A stretch of DNA of 64,000 nucleotides, from NCBI RefSeq assembly GCF_026183895.1, contig NZ_JAPFQI010000008.1, positions 97,976-161,975 on the forward strand, read 5' to 3'. Shown one piece after another: positions 36,893 through 46,404 of this stretch. How positions within the stretch are numbered: position 1 is the first letter of the stretch; the number at the start of each line of letters is the position of its first letter. Below the pieces are notes generated by a model. The model did not search any database, had not been told where the DNA came from, and worked only from the letters and a program-made list of their open reading frames with translations. A program made the translations under genes and the position numbers. Origin of the DNA: Sabulicella glaciei (GTDB taxonomy: Bacteria > Pseudomonadota > Alphaproteobacteria > Acetobacterales > Acetobacteraceae).

Positions 36893-37282
36893 TCAGCGCA
36901 GCAGCAGCGCCACCGCCGCCACCGCGAGCGGCCCGAAGGTGAGCGCCATGCCCGCCTGGCGAAAGCGCAGCCGCTCCGGGCTGCGGGAGATGCCGATGCC
37001 GTGCAGCACCCGCCCCAGCAGCGTCGCCGCGCCGATGCCATGCAGCAGAGCCGCCGAGGCGCCGCCTGCCTCCAGCAGCAGCAGGAGCACGAGAATCACC
37101 GGCACGTACTCGGTGAAGTTGCCCTGGGCGCGGGCGGCGCGTAGCAGCGCCTCGCCGCCCTCCGTGCCGATCGCGACACGGCTGTGCAGGCGCTGGCGGA
37201 TCACCAGCAGCGACAGGGCAAGCAGCAGCAGGGCAAGCAGTGCCGCGTAGGTGGAGGCGACCGGGAACCCGGTCACAGCCAC
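36893..37282 (-). CDS. MAPEG-family membrane protein
   Basis: 129 aa with four hydrophobic helices, matching the MAPEG superfamily. The signature EYVPVILVLLLLLEAGG lies at about residues 58-75, where the MAPEG E-x-x-P is conserved, and SRVAIGTEGGEALLRAARAQGNFTEY precedes it. MAPEG proteins are glutathione-linked membrane enzymes in eukaryotes; the bacterial role is not established. A GTG start at 37282 overlaps the end of the hydrolase by 10 bp. Confidence 0.85.
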   Translation of the reverse strand: MAVTGFPVASTYAALLALLLLALSLLVIRQRLHSRVAIGTEGGEALLRAARAQGNFTEYVPVILVLLLLLEAGGASAALLHGIGAATLLGRVLHGIGISRSPERLRFRQAGMALTFGPLAVAAVALLLR

Positions 37283-38025
37283 TCCTCCAGCACCGACAGG
37301 AAGCCGCGCGGATTTTCCGAATGGACCCAGTGCCCCGCCTTCTCCACCACGGCGAAGCGCGCCTGCGGGAAGAAGCGCAGGAACAGGGCGCGATCCTCCG
37401 GCCGGATGTAGTCCGAGCGTTCGCCGGCAATGACCAGCACCGGGGCCTCGTAGCGGCCGGCGACGGGGAAATCCTCCACCTCGCCCATGCCGGCCGAGAT
37501 GTGCTCCAGCCCGATGCGCCAGCGCGGCGGATCCGCCTCGAAGTCGAGCGACTGCAGCAGGAAGGCGCGGATGCCGGGATCGGGCACGGATGCGGCGAGG
37601 GAAGCGTCGGCATCGCGCCGCGCAAGGCCGGGCGTGAGCGCCATGGCGCGCATTCCCGCGACATAGCCGCGCAGCGAGGGGGCGTAGCGGCGCGGTGCGA
37701 TGTCCGCCACGACGAGGCGCCCGACCATCTCGGGGTGACGCAGCGCCAGGGCCATCGCCGCCTTGCCGCCCATGGAGTGCCCCAGCACCGTCGCGCCCGC
37801 CGCGCCATGCGCGCGCAGCGTTTCCGCAAGGTCCTCGGCCATCGCCGCGTAGGACATTCCGGCGACGTGCGGGCTTTCGCCATGGTTGCGCAGGTCGGGC
37901 GTGAGGACGCGGAAGCGCCGCGCCACATGTTTCCCGATGCCACCCCAGTTGCGCGCCGCGCCGAAAAGCCCGTGCACCAGCACGAGGGGCGGCCCCTCCC
38001 CCATTTCCACCAGCTTCAGCCGCAT
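37273..38025 (-). CDS. Alpha/beta-fold hydrolase (YbfF-like esterase)
   Basis: 250 aa. The oxyanion segment VLVHGLFGAARNWGGI is near residue 15, the nucleophile GHSMGGKAAMALALRHPEMV (~80) has the Ser, and the His is in KAGHWVHSENP near the end. YbfF-type esterases hydrolyse short acyl or thioesters. The ATG at 38025 (MRLKLVEM) is preferred to the GTG two codons upstream. It precedes the MAPEG gene with a 10-bp overlap. Confidence 0.87.
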   Translation of the reverse strand: MRLKLVEMGEGPPLVLVHGLFGAARNWGGIGKHVARRFRVLTPDLRNHGESPHVAGMSYAAMAEDLAETLRAHGAAGATVLGHSMGGKAAMALALRHPEMVGRLVVADIAPRRYAPSLRGYVAGMRAMALTPGLARRDADASLAASVPDPGIRAFLLQSLDFEADPPRWRIGLEHISAGMGEVEDFPVAGRYEAPVLVIAGERSDYIRPEDRALFLRFFPQARFAVVEKAGHWVHSENPRGFLSVLEEWL

Positions 38026-38032
38026 GCCCACC

Positions 38033-38896
38033 CTATCCTTTCGCCGCCAGCACCACGGACAGCACCACGAGCGTGCCGCCCAGCAGGAGGTCCCATCCCA
38101 GGGGCTCGCCCAGCCACAGCGTCGCCAGCGCGACCCCCACCACGGGGACGAGCAGGAAGCCGAGCGAGGCCACGACCGCGTTCAGATGTCGCCCCGCCTC
38201 GATCAACGCCCAGGTGCCCACCGGCGCCGCCACCAGCCCGATGAATCCGGCCTGGAACGCGGCACCCCAGCCCAGGCCGCCATCCGATTCCCGCCACAGC
38301 GCCACGGGCAGTTGCACCAGCGCGCCCACCGTGAAGATCGTCGGCAGGAGGGCGATCATCGGCGTCATGGGCGGGCGCAGCCGCGTGGCGACGATGGCGA
38401 CGCTCCAGCACAAGGAGGCACCGAGCAGCAGCGCATGGCCGGACAGCATGCCCGGCGCGGACCAGTCGAAGGCCCAGGGCCCCGTCATCACCGCCACCCC
38501 GGCCAGGCCGACCGCCGCCGCCCCCCAGCGCCGCGCCGATACCACCTCCCCCAGCATCCAGACGGAAAGCGGCACCAGCCAGAAGATGGTGACATTGGCC
38601 AGCACCGCCGTCCGTCCCGCCGGGACGTGGAAAAGCGCCGCATGCGCGAAGGCGAAGAAGGCGCCGATCTGCAAGGTGCCGACCGCCAGCACCGCCGGCC
38701 AGTCCGCGCGCCCGGGCAGGCGCAGCCGGCCCATCGCCGCCATCAGCAGCGTCGTCGCGACGGCCGCGAGCGCGGCACGCGAGAAGCCAAACCACAGCGG
38801 CGTCGCGTCGCGCAGCGCGTCCTTGGTCACCGGCCAGACCCCGCCGAACAGCACCACCGCCATCAGCAGCAGGCGGAGCGCCCGGGCCTGCGACAC
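38033..38896 (-). CDS. EamA/DMT-family transporter
   Basis: 287 aa with about 10 helices in two EamA repeats. The start is GTG at 38896 (SQARALRLLLMAVVLFGGVWPVTK). The first repeat includes FWLVPLSVWMLGEVVSARRWG and the second AFQAGFIGLVAAPVGTWALIEA and LATLWLGEPLGWD. It is a probable exporter in the inner membrane, substrate unknown. It is close to the hydrolase downstream (7 bp) and the quinone oxidoreductase upstream (6 bp), so it is probably in an operon. Confidence 0.87.
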   Translation of the reverse strand: MSQARALRLLLMAVVLFGGVWPVTKDALRDATPLWFGFSRAALAAVATTLLMAAMGRLRLPGRADWPAVLAVGTLQIGAFFAFAHAALFHVPAGRTAVLANVTIFWLVPLSVWMLGEVVSARRWGAAAVGLAGVAVMTGPWAFDWSAPGMLSGHALLLGASLCWSVAIVATRLRPPMTPMIALLPTIFTVGALVQLPVALWRESDGGLGWGAAFQAGFIGLVAAPVGTWALIEAGRHLNAVVASLGFLLVPVVGVALATLWLGEPLGWDLLLGGTLVVLSVVLAAKG

Positions 38897-38902
38897 GAGG
38901 CG

Positions 38903-39910
38903 TCAGACCGTAAGCATGATCTTGCCGATGTGCTGGCTGCTTTCCATCAGCGCATGCGCCTTGGCCGCTTCGGCGAGCGGAAAGGTGGCGTGGATACGCG
39001 GGCAGGCGACGCCCTTCTCCAGCAGCGGCCACACCTTCTCGCGCAGCGCATCGGCGATCTCGGTCTTCTGCGCCGTGGTGCGCGGCCGCATGGTGGAGCC
39101 GGTGACCGAAAGGCGGCGCACCATGATGGGACGCAGATCCACCTTCTCCGCCGTTTCGCCGCCCAGGAAGGCGATCAGCACGAGCCGCCCGTCCATGCGC
39201 AGGCAGCGCAGGTTCTTCGCGAAATAGGGCGCGCCCACCATGTCCAGCACCACGTCGGCGAGCCGCCCGTCGGTGATGCGCTTCACCTCCTCGGCGAAGT
39301 CCTGCGTGCGGTAGTTGATGGCGTGGTCGGCACCCAGCTTCACCGCCTCGGCGCATTTCTCGTCGCTGCCGGCGGTGGTGATGACGTGGCTGCCGAAGGC
39401 CTTGGCGAGCTGGATGGCGGTGACGCCGATTCCCGAGGTGCCGCCATGCACCAGCACCGTCTCACCGGGGGCGAGGTGGCCGCCCAGGCTGTGTGCCGTG
39501 CCGAACAGATTGGCCCAGACGGTGAAGTAGGTCTCCGGGACGGCGGCGGCGCGCAGCGCGTCGAAACCCTTGGGCCAGGGCAGGGTCTGCGCCTCGGGCG
39601 CCGTGCAGAACTCGGCATAGGCGCCGCCATTGGTCAGCGCGCAGACCTTGTCGCCAACGCGGAACTTCCTCGCCGCCTCGCCCACCGCCACCACCTCGCC
39701 CGCGCATTCCAGGCCAATGATCGGGGAGGCGCCGGGCGGCGGCGGATAGCGCCCCTCGCGCTGCGCCACGTCGGGCCGGTTCACCCCCACCGCCTCGACG
39801 CGGATCAGCACCTCGTCGGAAGCGGGCTTCGGGACGGGTCCGGTCGAGGGCACCAGCACCTCGGGGCCGCCGCCGCTGCCATGGGCGATAAAGGTCATGG
39901 TGTCGGGCAT
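38903..39910 (-). CDS. NAD(P)H-quinone oxidoreductase (zinc-free MDR family)
   Basis: 335 aa. The ATG at 39910 follows a strong GAGGAGG. The N-terminal catalytic domain has VLIRVEAVGVNRPDVAQREG, and the cofactor-binding domain has LVHGGTSGIGVTAIQLAKAFG (~140-160), the typical GGxSGIG motif of the PIG3/crotonyl-like group. The zinc ligands of alcohol dehydrogenases are absent. It should reduce quinones or enones with NADPH. It heads the minus-strand series quinone oxidoreductase, DMT, hydrolase, MAPEG. Confidence 0.92.
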   Translation of the reverse strand: MPDTMTFIAHGSGGGPEVLVPSTGPVPKPASDEVLIRVEAVGVNRPDVAQREGRYPPPPGASPIIGLECAGEVVAVGEAARKFRVGDKVCALTNGGAYAEFCTAPEAQTLPWPKGFDALRAAAVPETYFTVWANLFGTAHSLGGHLAPGETVLVHGGTSGIGVTAIQLAKAFGSHVITTAGSDEKCAEAVKLGADHAINYRTQDFAEEVKRITDGRLADVVLDMVGAPYFAKNLRCLRMDGRLVLIAFLGGETAEKVDLRPIMVRRLSVTGSTMRPRTTAQKTEIADALREKVWPLLEKGVACPRIHATFPLAEAAKAHALMESSQHIGKIMLTV

Positions 39911-40001
39911 GCGTGGGCTCCTCCTCGGTTGGCGCCAAGGAACGCCGCGCGACAAGCAGCGTCAAGTTGCGCGGCGGGCGGCGCGGCGCGACAATCGGCG
40001 C

Positions 40002-41144
40002 GTGATCCGCCGCCGTGCCCTGCCCATGCTCGCCCTCGCCGCGCCCGCCTTCGCGCAGGCGCCGGCCGAGTCGCGGATCGGCGCGATCTTCCCGGCCTCG
40101 TCCCTGCTGAGCGACGAGGCGCTGCGCGGGCTGGAACTTGCCGTGGAGGAACGCGGCCGCCCGACGCGGCTGGTCCGGGGCGAGGCCGGCGAGGCGGCGC
40201 AGGTGCTGGCCGAGGCCCGGCGCCTCGTCCAGGCGGAGCGCTGCACGCTGCTCTTCGGCAGCGGCAACGTCACCTCTGCCCTTGCCGCGCTGCAGGCGGT
40301 GGACTCGCTGGAAGTGCCTTTTGTCGAACTTGTCGCGACGGCCGAGGCGCTGCTGGAGCGCCCGTCGCGCTGGCTCATCCGCCCCGGGCCGCGCGCCGCG
40401 GATTTCGGCGCGGTGGCGGCGGGGGCGCTGATGCGCGTCCTGCCCGGCTGGCTGGGCCAGCCCACCGAGGCGCTGCGCATCGCGCTGCTGCACGAGGCCT
40501 CGCCCTCCCCCACCAGCCTCGCCGAATCCTGCGAGGCGCGGCTGCGCGAGGCGGGACTGACCGTGCTGGAGCGGCTGACCCACGCGCCGCGCACGGCGGA
40601 GATGCCGGCGCTGGTGCAGCGCCTTCGCACCGCCGGGGCCAGCGCCCTGCTGCATGCGGGCAGCGAGGCCGATGCTGCCGCGCTGCTGCGCGCCCTGGCT
40701 GAGGCGCCGTGGCGGCCGCCCGTCATCATGGGGCTGGGCAGCGCCTGGGGCCTCGCGGAACTGGCACGCACGGCGGGGATCGAGGGGTGCTTCGTGCTGG
40801 ACGTGCCGCCCGTGGCGACGGCCGAGGCATTGGCTCCCGGCGCGCGGCCCTTCGCCGAACTTTACCAGCGCCGCTGGGGCGCCGCGCCACGTGGCGGGCT
40901 TTCGCTGGCGGCCTATAGCGGCGCCCGCACCGTGCTGGCGGCGCCGGGCGAGAGGCTGGCGCTGCGCCAGGCGCTGGGCGCGGTGGACCAGCCGGAGGGA
41001 ACGCTGCCCAATGGCTGGGGCTGGCGACTCGACGAGCGGGGGCAGAATCTCCGCGCCGCGCCCGTGCTGTCGCAATGGCAGGCCGGCCGCCCCGTGGCCG
41101 TGTGGCCGGAGGCGGCCGCCTTCGGGCCGATCAGCCCACCTTGA
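40002..41144 (+). CDS. Branched-chain amino-acid-type ABC receptor (orphan)
   Basis: 380 aa from GTG 40002. The signal peptide is MIRRRALPMLALAAPAFAQ. The body follows the type-1 periplasmic-binding fold of LivK/AmiC-like receptors: RIGAIFPASSLLSDEALRG, LLFGSGNVTSALAALQAV, a central hinge and LSLAAYSGARTVLAA near the end. It should bind a small organic ligand in the periplasm. No permease or ATPase gene accompanies it. It is convergent with the next Bug gene and overlaps it by 14 bp. Confidence 0.82.
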   Translation: MIRRRALPMLALAAPAFAQAPAESRIGAIFPASSLLSDEALRGLELAVEERGRPTRLVRGEAGEAAQVLAEARRLVQAERCTLLFGSGNVTSALAALQAVDSLEVPFVELVATAEALLERPSRWLIRPGPRAADFGAVAAGALMRVLPGWLGQPTEALRIALLHEASPSPTSLAESCEARLREAGLTVLERLTHAPRTAEMPALVQRLRTAGASALLHAGSEADAAALLRALAEAPWRPPVIMGLGSAWGLAELARTAGIEGCFVLDVPPVATAEALAPGARPFAELYQRRWGAAPRGGLSLAAYSGARTVLAAPGERLALRQALGAVDQPEGTLPNGWGWRLDERGQNLRAAPVLSQWQAGRPVAVWPEAAAFGPISPP

Positions 41145-42108
41145 TGCCGCGGGAGCGGATGATCGGCTCCCATTTCTCCATTTCGGAACGGAGAAAAGCG
41201 GCGGCGCTGTCCGGCGTGGAGTCCGGCACGATCTGCACCGCAAGCTCCGTCAGCCGGTCCCGCACCGCATCCACCGCGAGCGCCCGGTTCACCGCGGCAT
41301 TGGCGGCGCGGATCGCAGCCTCCGGCGTGCCGGACGGCGCCAGCATCATGTGCCAGGTATAGGCCTCGTAATCCGCGACGCCGCCTTCGATGAAGGTCGG
41401 GATGTTCGGCGCCAGCGGCGAGCGCGCGCGGGTGGAAATGGCCAGGGCCCGCATCTCGCCGCGCTGGAGATAGGGCAGCGCGCTGGCCGCCACGTCCACG
41501 ATCATCGGAACGCGCCCCGCCAGCACGTCCGGCATGGCCGCCGCCGAGCCACGGAAGGCGATGTGGTTCATCCGCAGCCCGCCCGCCATGGCGAGGAACA
41601 GTTCGGAAGCGAGATGGACGGCGCCGCCATTGCCGGAGGAGGCGTAGTCGTAGCGCCCCGGATTGGCGCGGATCAGCTCGATCAGTTCAGGCAGCGTGCG
41701 GGCGGGGAAGTTGCTGTTCACCATCAGGATCATCGGCACCTGGCCGATGAGGGCGACGGGCGTGAAATCCGCGACCGGGTCGAAGGGCACGCGCTCGAAC
41801 AGGGCGCGCACCACGGCATGGCCAATGGTGCTGTAGAGCAGGGTGTGACCGTCCTTCGGCGCCTTCGCGACGATGTCCGTGCCGATGATGATGCCGGAGC
41901 CCGTGCGATTCTCCACCACGAAGCGCTGCGGCAACGTCTTCGACATTTCCTCGGCGATGACGCGCGCGGGGATGTCGGTCGGCCCGCCGGCGGCAAAGGG
42001 CACGACGAGGCGGACGGGCTGGTTGGGCCAGTCGGAGCCCTGGGCGAAGGCGGTGCGCGCGGCGAAGGGCGCGGTAGCAGCAAGGCCAAGGGCCTGGCGA
42101 CGAAGCAT
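41131..42108 (-). CDS. Bug-family periplasmic solute receptor beside the ugp operon
   Basis: 325 aa. Signal MLRRQALGLAATAPFAARTAFAQ, then PVRLVVPFAAGGPTDIPARVI. VVENRTGSGIIIGTDIVAKAP and MNHIAFRGSAAAMPDVLAG confirm the family. It lies 37 bp after ugpC on the same strand, so it may be transcribed with the importer. Bug receptors do not serve ABC permeases, so shared regulation is the likely reason. The convergent receptor gene overlaps its 3' end by 14 bp. Confidence 0.9.
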   Translation of the reverse strand: MLRRQALGLAATAPFAARTAFAQGSDWPNQPVRLVVPFAAGGPTDIPARVIAEEMSKTLPQRFVVENRTGSGIIIGTDIVAKAPKDGHTLLYSTIGHAVVRALFERVPFDPVADFTPVALIGQVPMILMVNSNFPARTLPELIELIRANPGRYDYASSGNGGAVHLASELFLAMAGGLRMNHIAFRGSAAAMPDVLAGRVPMIVDVAASALPYLQRGEMRALAISTRARSPLAPNIPTFIEGGVADYEAYTWHMMLAPSGTPEAAIRAANAAVNRALAVDAVRDRLTELAVQIVPDSTPDSAAAFLRSEMEKWEPIIRSRGIKVG

Positions 42109-42145
42109 GGACGAACCTCCCTAACTTTCCAGTCAGGTGGCGGCG

Positions 42146-43210
42146 TCAGGCGACCGCTTCAATCCTCTTTCCGGATCCGGCATCGAAAACATGCAGCGAC
42201 TCCGGCGGTAGGGTGAGCGCCAGCGCGCCCTCGGGATGCACAGCGCCCGGCAGGCGCGCGGTGAGCGGGCTGCCATCGGGCAGGCGGCCATGCAGCACGC
42301 TCTCACTGCCCAGCGGCTCCACCAGTTCGATGACAGGGGAAAGCCCGCCCACGCCGGGGCGCAGGTGCTCGGGCCGGATGCCGATCAGCACCTCGTTTCC
42401 ATCCGCGCCGGCACGGCCGGGAAGCGGAACGGAAACGCCGCCCGGAAGCGTCGCCACCACGCCGCCGTGGCTCAGCGTCCCGCGCAGGAAGTTCATGGCC
42501 GGACTGCCGATGAAGCCTGCGACATAGGTGTCGGCCGGCTTGGCCCAGATCTCCATGGGCGTCGCGATCTGCGCGGCGTGGCCGCCATGCATGACGACGA
42601 GGCGGTCGCCCAGGGTCATCGCCTCCACCTGGTCATGCGTCACGAAGAGGCTGGTGACGCCGAGGCGCCGCTGCAGCCGCCGGATCTCGGCGCGCATCTG
42701 CACGCGCAGCTTGGCGTCGAGGTTGGAGAGCGGCTCGTCAAACAGGAACAGCTTCGGTTCGCGCACGATGGCGCGGCCCATGGCGACGCGCTGGCGCTGC
42801 CCGCCGGAGAGCTGGCGCGGCCGCCGCTCCAGCAGCGCGCCGATGCCGAGGAGTTCCGCGGCCTCCTTCACGCGCCGCTCGATCTCCGCCTTCGGGACGC
42901 CGCGGATCTTCAGCCCGTAGGCCATGTTCCCGAAGACCGACATGTGCGGGTAGAGCGCGTAGTTCTGGAACACCATCGCCACGTCGCGGTCGGCGGGCTC
43001 CAGCCCCGACACGTCCTGCCCGCCGATGACGACCTGTCCGGAGGTCTGCGTTTCCAGCCCGGCCACGATGCGCAGCAGGGTGGACTTGCCGCAGCCCGAG
43101 GCGCCGACGATGACGATCATCTCGCCATCCGCCACGTCCAGGCTGACCCCGTGCAGGACCTGGGTGGGGCCGAAGGACTTGCGGATATCCTGCAAATACA
43201 GCGTGGCCAT
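42146..43210 (-). CDS. ugpC: sn-glycerol-3-phosphate ABC importer, ATP-binding subunit
   Basis: 354 aa. Walker A is [17 protein letters not shown] (~36-52), the signature [19 protein letters not shown] (~134), Walker [13 protein letters not shown] and the H loop [13 protein letters not shown]. The C-terminal regulatory OB domain includes [11 protein letters not shown]. The ATG at 43210 is the family start ([14 protein letters not shown]). It overlaps the ugpE stop (TAATG). UgpC energises the glycerol-3-phosphate importer; MsmK-like ATPases look similar, but the operon order supports Ugp. Confidence 0.92.
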   Translation of the reverse strand: MATLYLQDIRKSFGPTQVLHGVSLDVADGEMIVIVGASGCGKSTLLRIVAGLETQTSGQVVIGGQDVSGLEPADRDVAMVFQNYALYPHMSVFGNMAYGLKIRGVPKAEIERRVKEAAELLGIGALLERRPRQLSGGQRQRVAMGRAIVREPKLFLFDEPLSNLDAKLRVQMRAEIRRLQRRLGVTSLFVTHDQVEAMTLGDRLVVMHGGHAAQIATPMEIWAKPADTYVAGFIGSPAMNFLRGTLSHGGVVATLPGGVSVPLPGRAGADGNEVLIGIRPEHLRPGVGGLSPVIELVEPLGSESVLHGRLPDGSPLTARLPGAVHPEGALALTLPPESLHVFDAGSGKRIEAVA

Positions 43211-44076
43211 TACTTCTCGGTCTCCGTCAGGCCCTTCACGAACCATCGCTGCATCAAGAGGACCACCGCCACGGGCGGCAGCAACGCGTAGACCGCCGTC
43301 GCCATGATCACGTTCCATTCGTTCTGCGAGTCGCCGCCGCCGATCATCTTCGTGAGGCCCACGACGATCGTTTCCAGCGAACGGTCGTTCACGATCAGGA
43401 GCGGCCAGAGATACTGGTTCCAGCCGTAGATGAACAAGATGACGAAGAGCGCCGCGACGTTGGTGACGGAGAGCGGCAGCACCACGTCCCGGAAGAAGCG
43501 CAGCGGCCCCGCCCCGTCGATCTTCGCCGCCTCGACATATTCGTCCGGGATAGTGAGGAAGAACTGCCGGAATAGCAGCGTCGCCGTCGCCGAGGCGATC
43601 AGCGGCACCACGAGGCCGGTCATGGTGTTGATGAGCTGCAGGTCCACCATGACCTGGAAGGTCGGGATGATCCGCACCTCCACCGGCAGCATCAGCGTGA
43701 TGAAGATCAGCCAGAAGCAGACCATGCGGCCCGGGAAGCGGAAGAACACCACCGCATAGGCGCTGGTCAACGAGATCGCGATCTTCCCGAAGGCGATCAG
43801 CAGCGCCATGACGAGGCTGTTGGCGAGCATCCGGCCGGCCGGCGTGCCCATGTAGCGCCCGCCCCCGGCTTCCCAGGCCTGGGTGTAGTTCGCCACCGCC
43901 TCGCCGCCCGGCACCATCGGCACGTCGCCGCGGCCGATCGTGTTCACGTCATGGGTTGAGCCGATGATGGTGAGATAGATTGGGAACGCGAAGATCAGCA
44001 CGCCCAGGATCAGGCAGAGATGGGTGACGACTGCCTCGCGCCGCCGCCGGCGCCGCGTCTTCTCCGCGAGGTCCAT
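43210..44076 (-). CDS. ugpE: sn-glycerol-3-phosphate ABC importer, permease
   Basis: 288 aa. About six membrane helices; the cytoplasmic EAA motif is [25 protein letters not shown] (~185). It pairs with UgpA to form the channel. TGATG overlap with ugpA and TAATG overlap with ugpC couple the subunits. The start ATG at 44076 gives [20 protein letters not shown]. Confidence 0.92.
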   Translation of the reverse strand: MDLAEKTRRRRRREAVVTHLCLILGVLIFAFPIYLTIIGSTHDVNTIGRGDVPMVPGGEAVANYTQAWEAGGGRYMGTPAGRMLANSLVMALLIAFGKIAISLTSAYAVVFFRFPGRMVCFWLIFITLMLPVEVRIIPTFQVMVDLQLINTMTGLVVPLIASATATLLFRQFFLTIPDEYVEAAKIDGAGPLRFFRDVVLPLSVTNVAALFVILFIYGWNQYLWPLLIVNDRSLETIVVGLTKMIGGGDSQNEWNVIMATAVYALLPPVAVVLLMQRWFVKGLTETEK

Positions 44077-44954
44077 CAGTAGTGCACCTTGCGCTCGACG
44101 TAGCGGAACTGCACCGCGGTGAGGACCACGACGATGATCATCAGGATCACGCTCTGCGCCGCGCTGCTGCCCAGGTTCAGGTTCATCACCCCGTCCGTGT
44201 AGACGCGGTAGATCAGCGTCTCGGTGCTCTTGCCCGGCCCGCCCTGGGTCAGGGAGTGGATGACGCCGAAGGTGTCGAAGAAGGCGTAGACGAGGTTGAC
44301 TACGAGCAGGAAGAAGGCCGTGGGCGAGAGCAGCGGGAACACCACGGTCCAGAAGCGCCGCATCGGGCTGGCGCCGTCGATCGCCGCCGCCTCCAGCACT
44401 GCGCGGGGGATGGATTGCAGCCCGGCCAGGAAGAAGATGAAGTTGTAGGAGACCTGCTTCCAGGCGGAGGCGAGGATCACCAGCGTCAGCGCCTGCCCCC
44501 CATTCAGCCGGTAGTCCCAGGGAATGCCGAGCGCGTTCAGCATCCGCCCGAAGATGCCGATATTCGGGTGGAACATGAACAGCCACAGCACAGCGGCCAG
44601 CGCCGGTGCCACCGCATAGGGCCAGATCAGCAGCGTCTTGTAGGTGTCGGCGCCGCGGATGTGCTTGTCCGCCTGCACCGCCAGGAACAGCGCCACGCCC
44701 AGCGCCAGCACGGCCACGCTCACGGAGAACACCCCCGTCCGCGCCGCCGATTCCAGCCAGGTCGGGTCGGAAAGCACGTCGGCGTAGTTCTCCCAGCCGA
44801 CGAACTGGCTGGACAGGCCGAATGCGTCCTCCCGCAGGAAGGATTGGTAGACGGCCATGCCCGCCGGCCAGAAGAAGAACAGCCCCGTGATCACCAGCTG
44901 CGGCAGCAGCAGCAGGTAGGGGAGCGCGATGCCCTTGAAGTGAACCTTGCGCAA
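44076..44954 (-). CDS. ugpA: sn-glycerol-3-phosphate ABC importer, permease
   Basis: 292 aa with six helices. The EAA loop is [26 protein letters not shown] (~190). The start is a TTG at 44954 preceded by AAAAGGGGG, giving [20 protein letters not shown]; no better ATG lies upstream in frame. It forms the transporter core with UgpE. Overlaps ugpE by one base. Confidence 0.9.
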   Translation of the reverse strand: MRKVHFKGIALPYLLLLPQLVITGLFFFWPAGMAVYQSFLREDAFGLSSQFVGWENYADVLSDPTWLESAARTGVFSVSVAVLALGVALFLAVQADKHIRGADTYKTLLIWPYAVAPALAAVLWLFMFHPNIGIFGRMLNALGIPWDYRLNGGQALTLVILASAWKQVSYNFIFFLAGLQSIPRAVLEAAAIDGASPMRRFWTVVFPLLSPTAFFLLVVNLVYAFFDTFGVIHSLTQGGPGKSTETLIYRVYTDGVMNLNLGSSAAQSVILMIIVVVLTAVQFRYVERKVHY

Positions 44955-44975
44955 CGCGCGCCCCCTTTTCCCGGA

Positions 44976-46337
44976 TCAGCCCCGGTTCGTGCGCTCGAAG
45001 TTGCGCAGTACCGCGTTGCCCCGGGTCGTCATGTTCTGCAAGGCCTGCGGCGCCGCCTGCTGGCCCTGCAGCGCGCGCTCCATCTCCTCCTGCATGATGA
45101 CGCGGATCTCGACGAAGCCACCCAGGCGGATGCCGCGGCTCGCGCCGGTCATGCGGTCGCCGCGCAGCAGCTGTTGGATCGGGATGTCGGCGCCCGGGTT
45201 CTGCTCGTAGAAGCCGCTCTGCCGCACGCGCTCATAGGCGGAGCGGGTGACGGGCAGGAAGCCGGTGTCGGTGTGCCACTTCGCCGCGACCTCGGGCCGG
45301 GCGAGGAAGGCGAAGAACTCGGCGATGGCGCGGTTCTCGTCGGCGCTGCGCTGCGCGTTCGGGCCGCGGTTCATCGCCCAGAACGAGGCGCCGCCGATGA
45401 TGGAGTTGATGGGCGCGCCCGGCACGTCCTCGTAATAAGGCAACATCGCCGCGCCGATATTGGCCACGCCGCCCGGCACCTCGCGCACGAAGCGCGCCCG
45501 CGCGCCGGAGGAAGCGTGGACGATCGCCGCCTGCCCGGAGGCGAAGAGCGCATCGCCCGCCGAATCGCGCCCGCCCCAGCGGAAGGTGCCCTCGCGGCCC
45601 ATCTCCAGGAGGTTCGTGAAGTGGCGCTGCATCAGCGGGTTGTTGACGCGCAGCTCGGTGTTCAGCCCGCCGAAGCCGTTCTCCTGGCTGGCGATCTCCT
45701 GGTTGTGGATCGCGCTCTGCTGCTCGATCTGCGTCCAGGTCGGCCAGGCGGTGGTGAAGGGCATCTCGTGCCCCGCCGCCTTGATGCGCTGCGCGGCCTG
45801 CCGGACCTCGGCCCAGGTCTTCGGTGCCTCGTCCGGGTTCAGCCCGGCGCGGCGGAAGGCGTCCTTGTTGTAGAACATGATCGCCGTCGAGGAATTGAAC
45901 GGCATGGACATCATGCGCCCGTCGGCGAGGCTGTAATAGCCGCGCACCGCCGGCAGGTAGTCGTCGAAGTTGATGTTGACGTTCGTTTCGCGCAGCAGCT
46001 CGTGCAGCGGCTTGATGGCGCGGCCGGCCGCCATCATCGTGCCCGTACCCACCTCGAACATCTGTACGATGTGCGGCGCGGTGCCGGCGCGGAAGGCGGC
46101 GATCGCTGCCACCATCGTCTCCGGATAGCCGCCACGGAAGGTGGAGACCACGCGGGCGCGGTTCTGGGAGTTGTTGAAGTCGTTGGCGATGGCTTCGAGC
46201 AGCCCGCCCAGGGGCTGGGCGAGGCCGTGCCAGAACTGGATCTCGGTGGGGCCGCCCTGGGCCAGCGCGGGCGCCGCAAGCGCGACGGGGGCGAGGGTCC
46301 CGGCGGCGGCCAGGCCCAGTTGACGACGACGCAGCAT
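44976..46337 (-). CDS. ugpB: sn-glycerol-3-phosphate-binding periplasmic protein
   Basis: 453 aa. Signal MLRRRQLGLAAAG...APALA, then EIQFWHGLAQPLGGLLEAI, the UgpB mature start. GYPETMVAAIAAFRAG and PFNSSTAIMFYNKDAFRRAGL follow. It delivers glycerol-3-phosphate or glycerophosphodiesters to UgpAE. It leads the minus-strand order ugpB-ugpA-ugpE-ugpC, 67 bp after the lyase gene. A MalE-like domain fits the 453 aa length. Confidence 0.92.
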   Translation of the reverse strand: MLRRRQLGLAAAGTLAPVALAAPALAQGGPTEIQFWHGLAQPLGGLLEAIANDFNNSQNRARVVSTFRGGYPETMVAAIAAFRAGTAPHIVQMFEVGTGTMMAAGRAIKPLHELLRETNVNINFDDYLPAVRGYYSLADGRMMSMPFNSSTAIMFYNKDAFRRAGLNPDEAPKTWAEVRQAAQRIKAAGHEMPFTTAWPTWTQIEQQSAIHNQEIASQENGFGGLNTELRVNNPLMQRHFTNLLEMGREGTFRWGGRDSAGDALFASGQAAIVHASSGARARFVREVPGGVANIGAAMLPYYEDVPGAPINSIIGGASFWAMNRGPNAQRSADENRAIAEFFAFLARPEVAAKWHTDTGFLPVTRSAYERVRQSGFYEQNPGADIPIQQLLRGDRMTGASRGIRLGGFVEIRVIMQEEMERALQGQQAAPQALQNMTTRGNAVLRNFERTNRG

Positions 46338-46404
46338 GCAGGCGACTCCCAATATGTTCGGTCCGCGGGCGTTAGACCCCGGCGGTTGCCCGCATGTGAC
46401 ACAT

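Noticed and set aside
37886..40702. Open frame of 938 codons on the + strand opposite several minus-strand genes
   Set aside because: It overlaps hydrolase, DMT transporter and quinone oxidoreductase genes in another frame; its translation is low-complexity Arg/His-rich with no domain, a typical GC-rich artefact.
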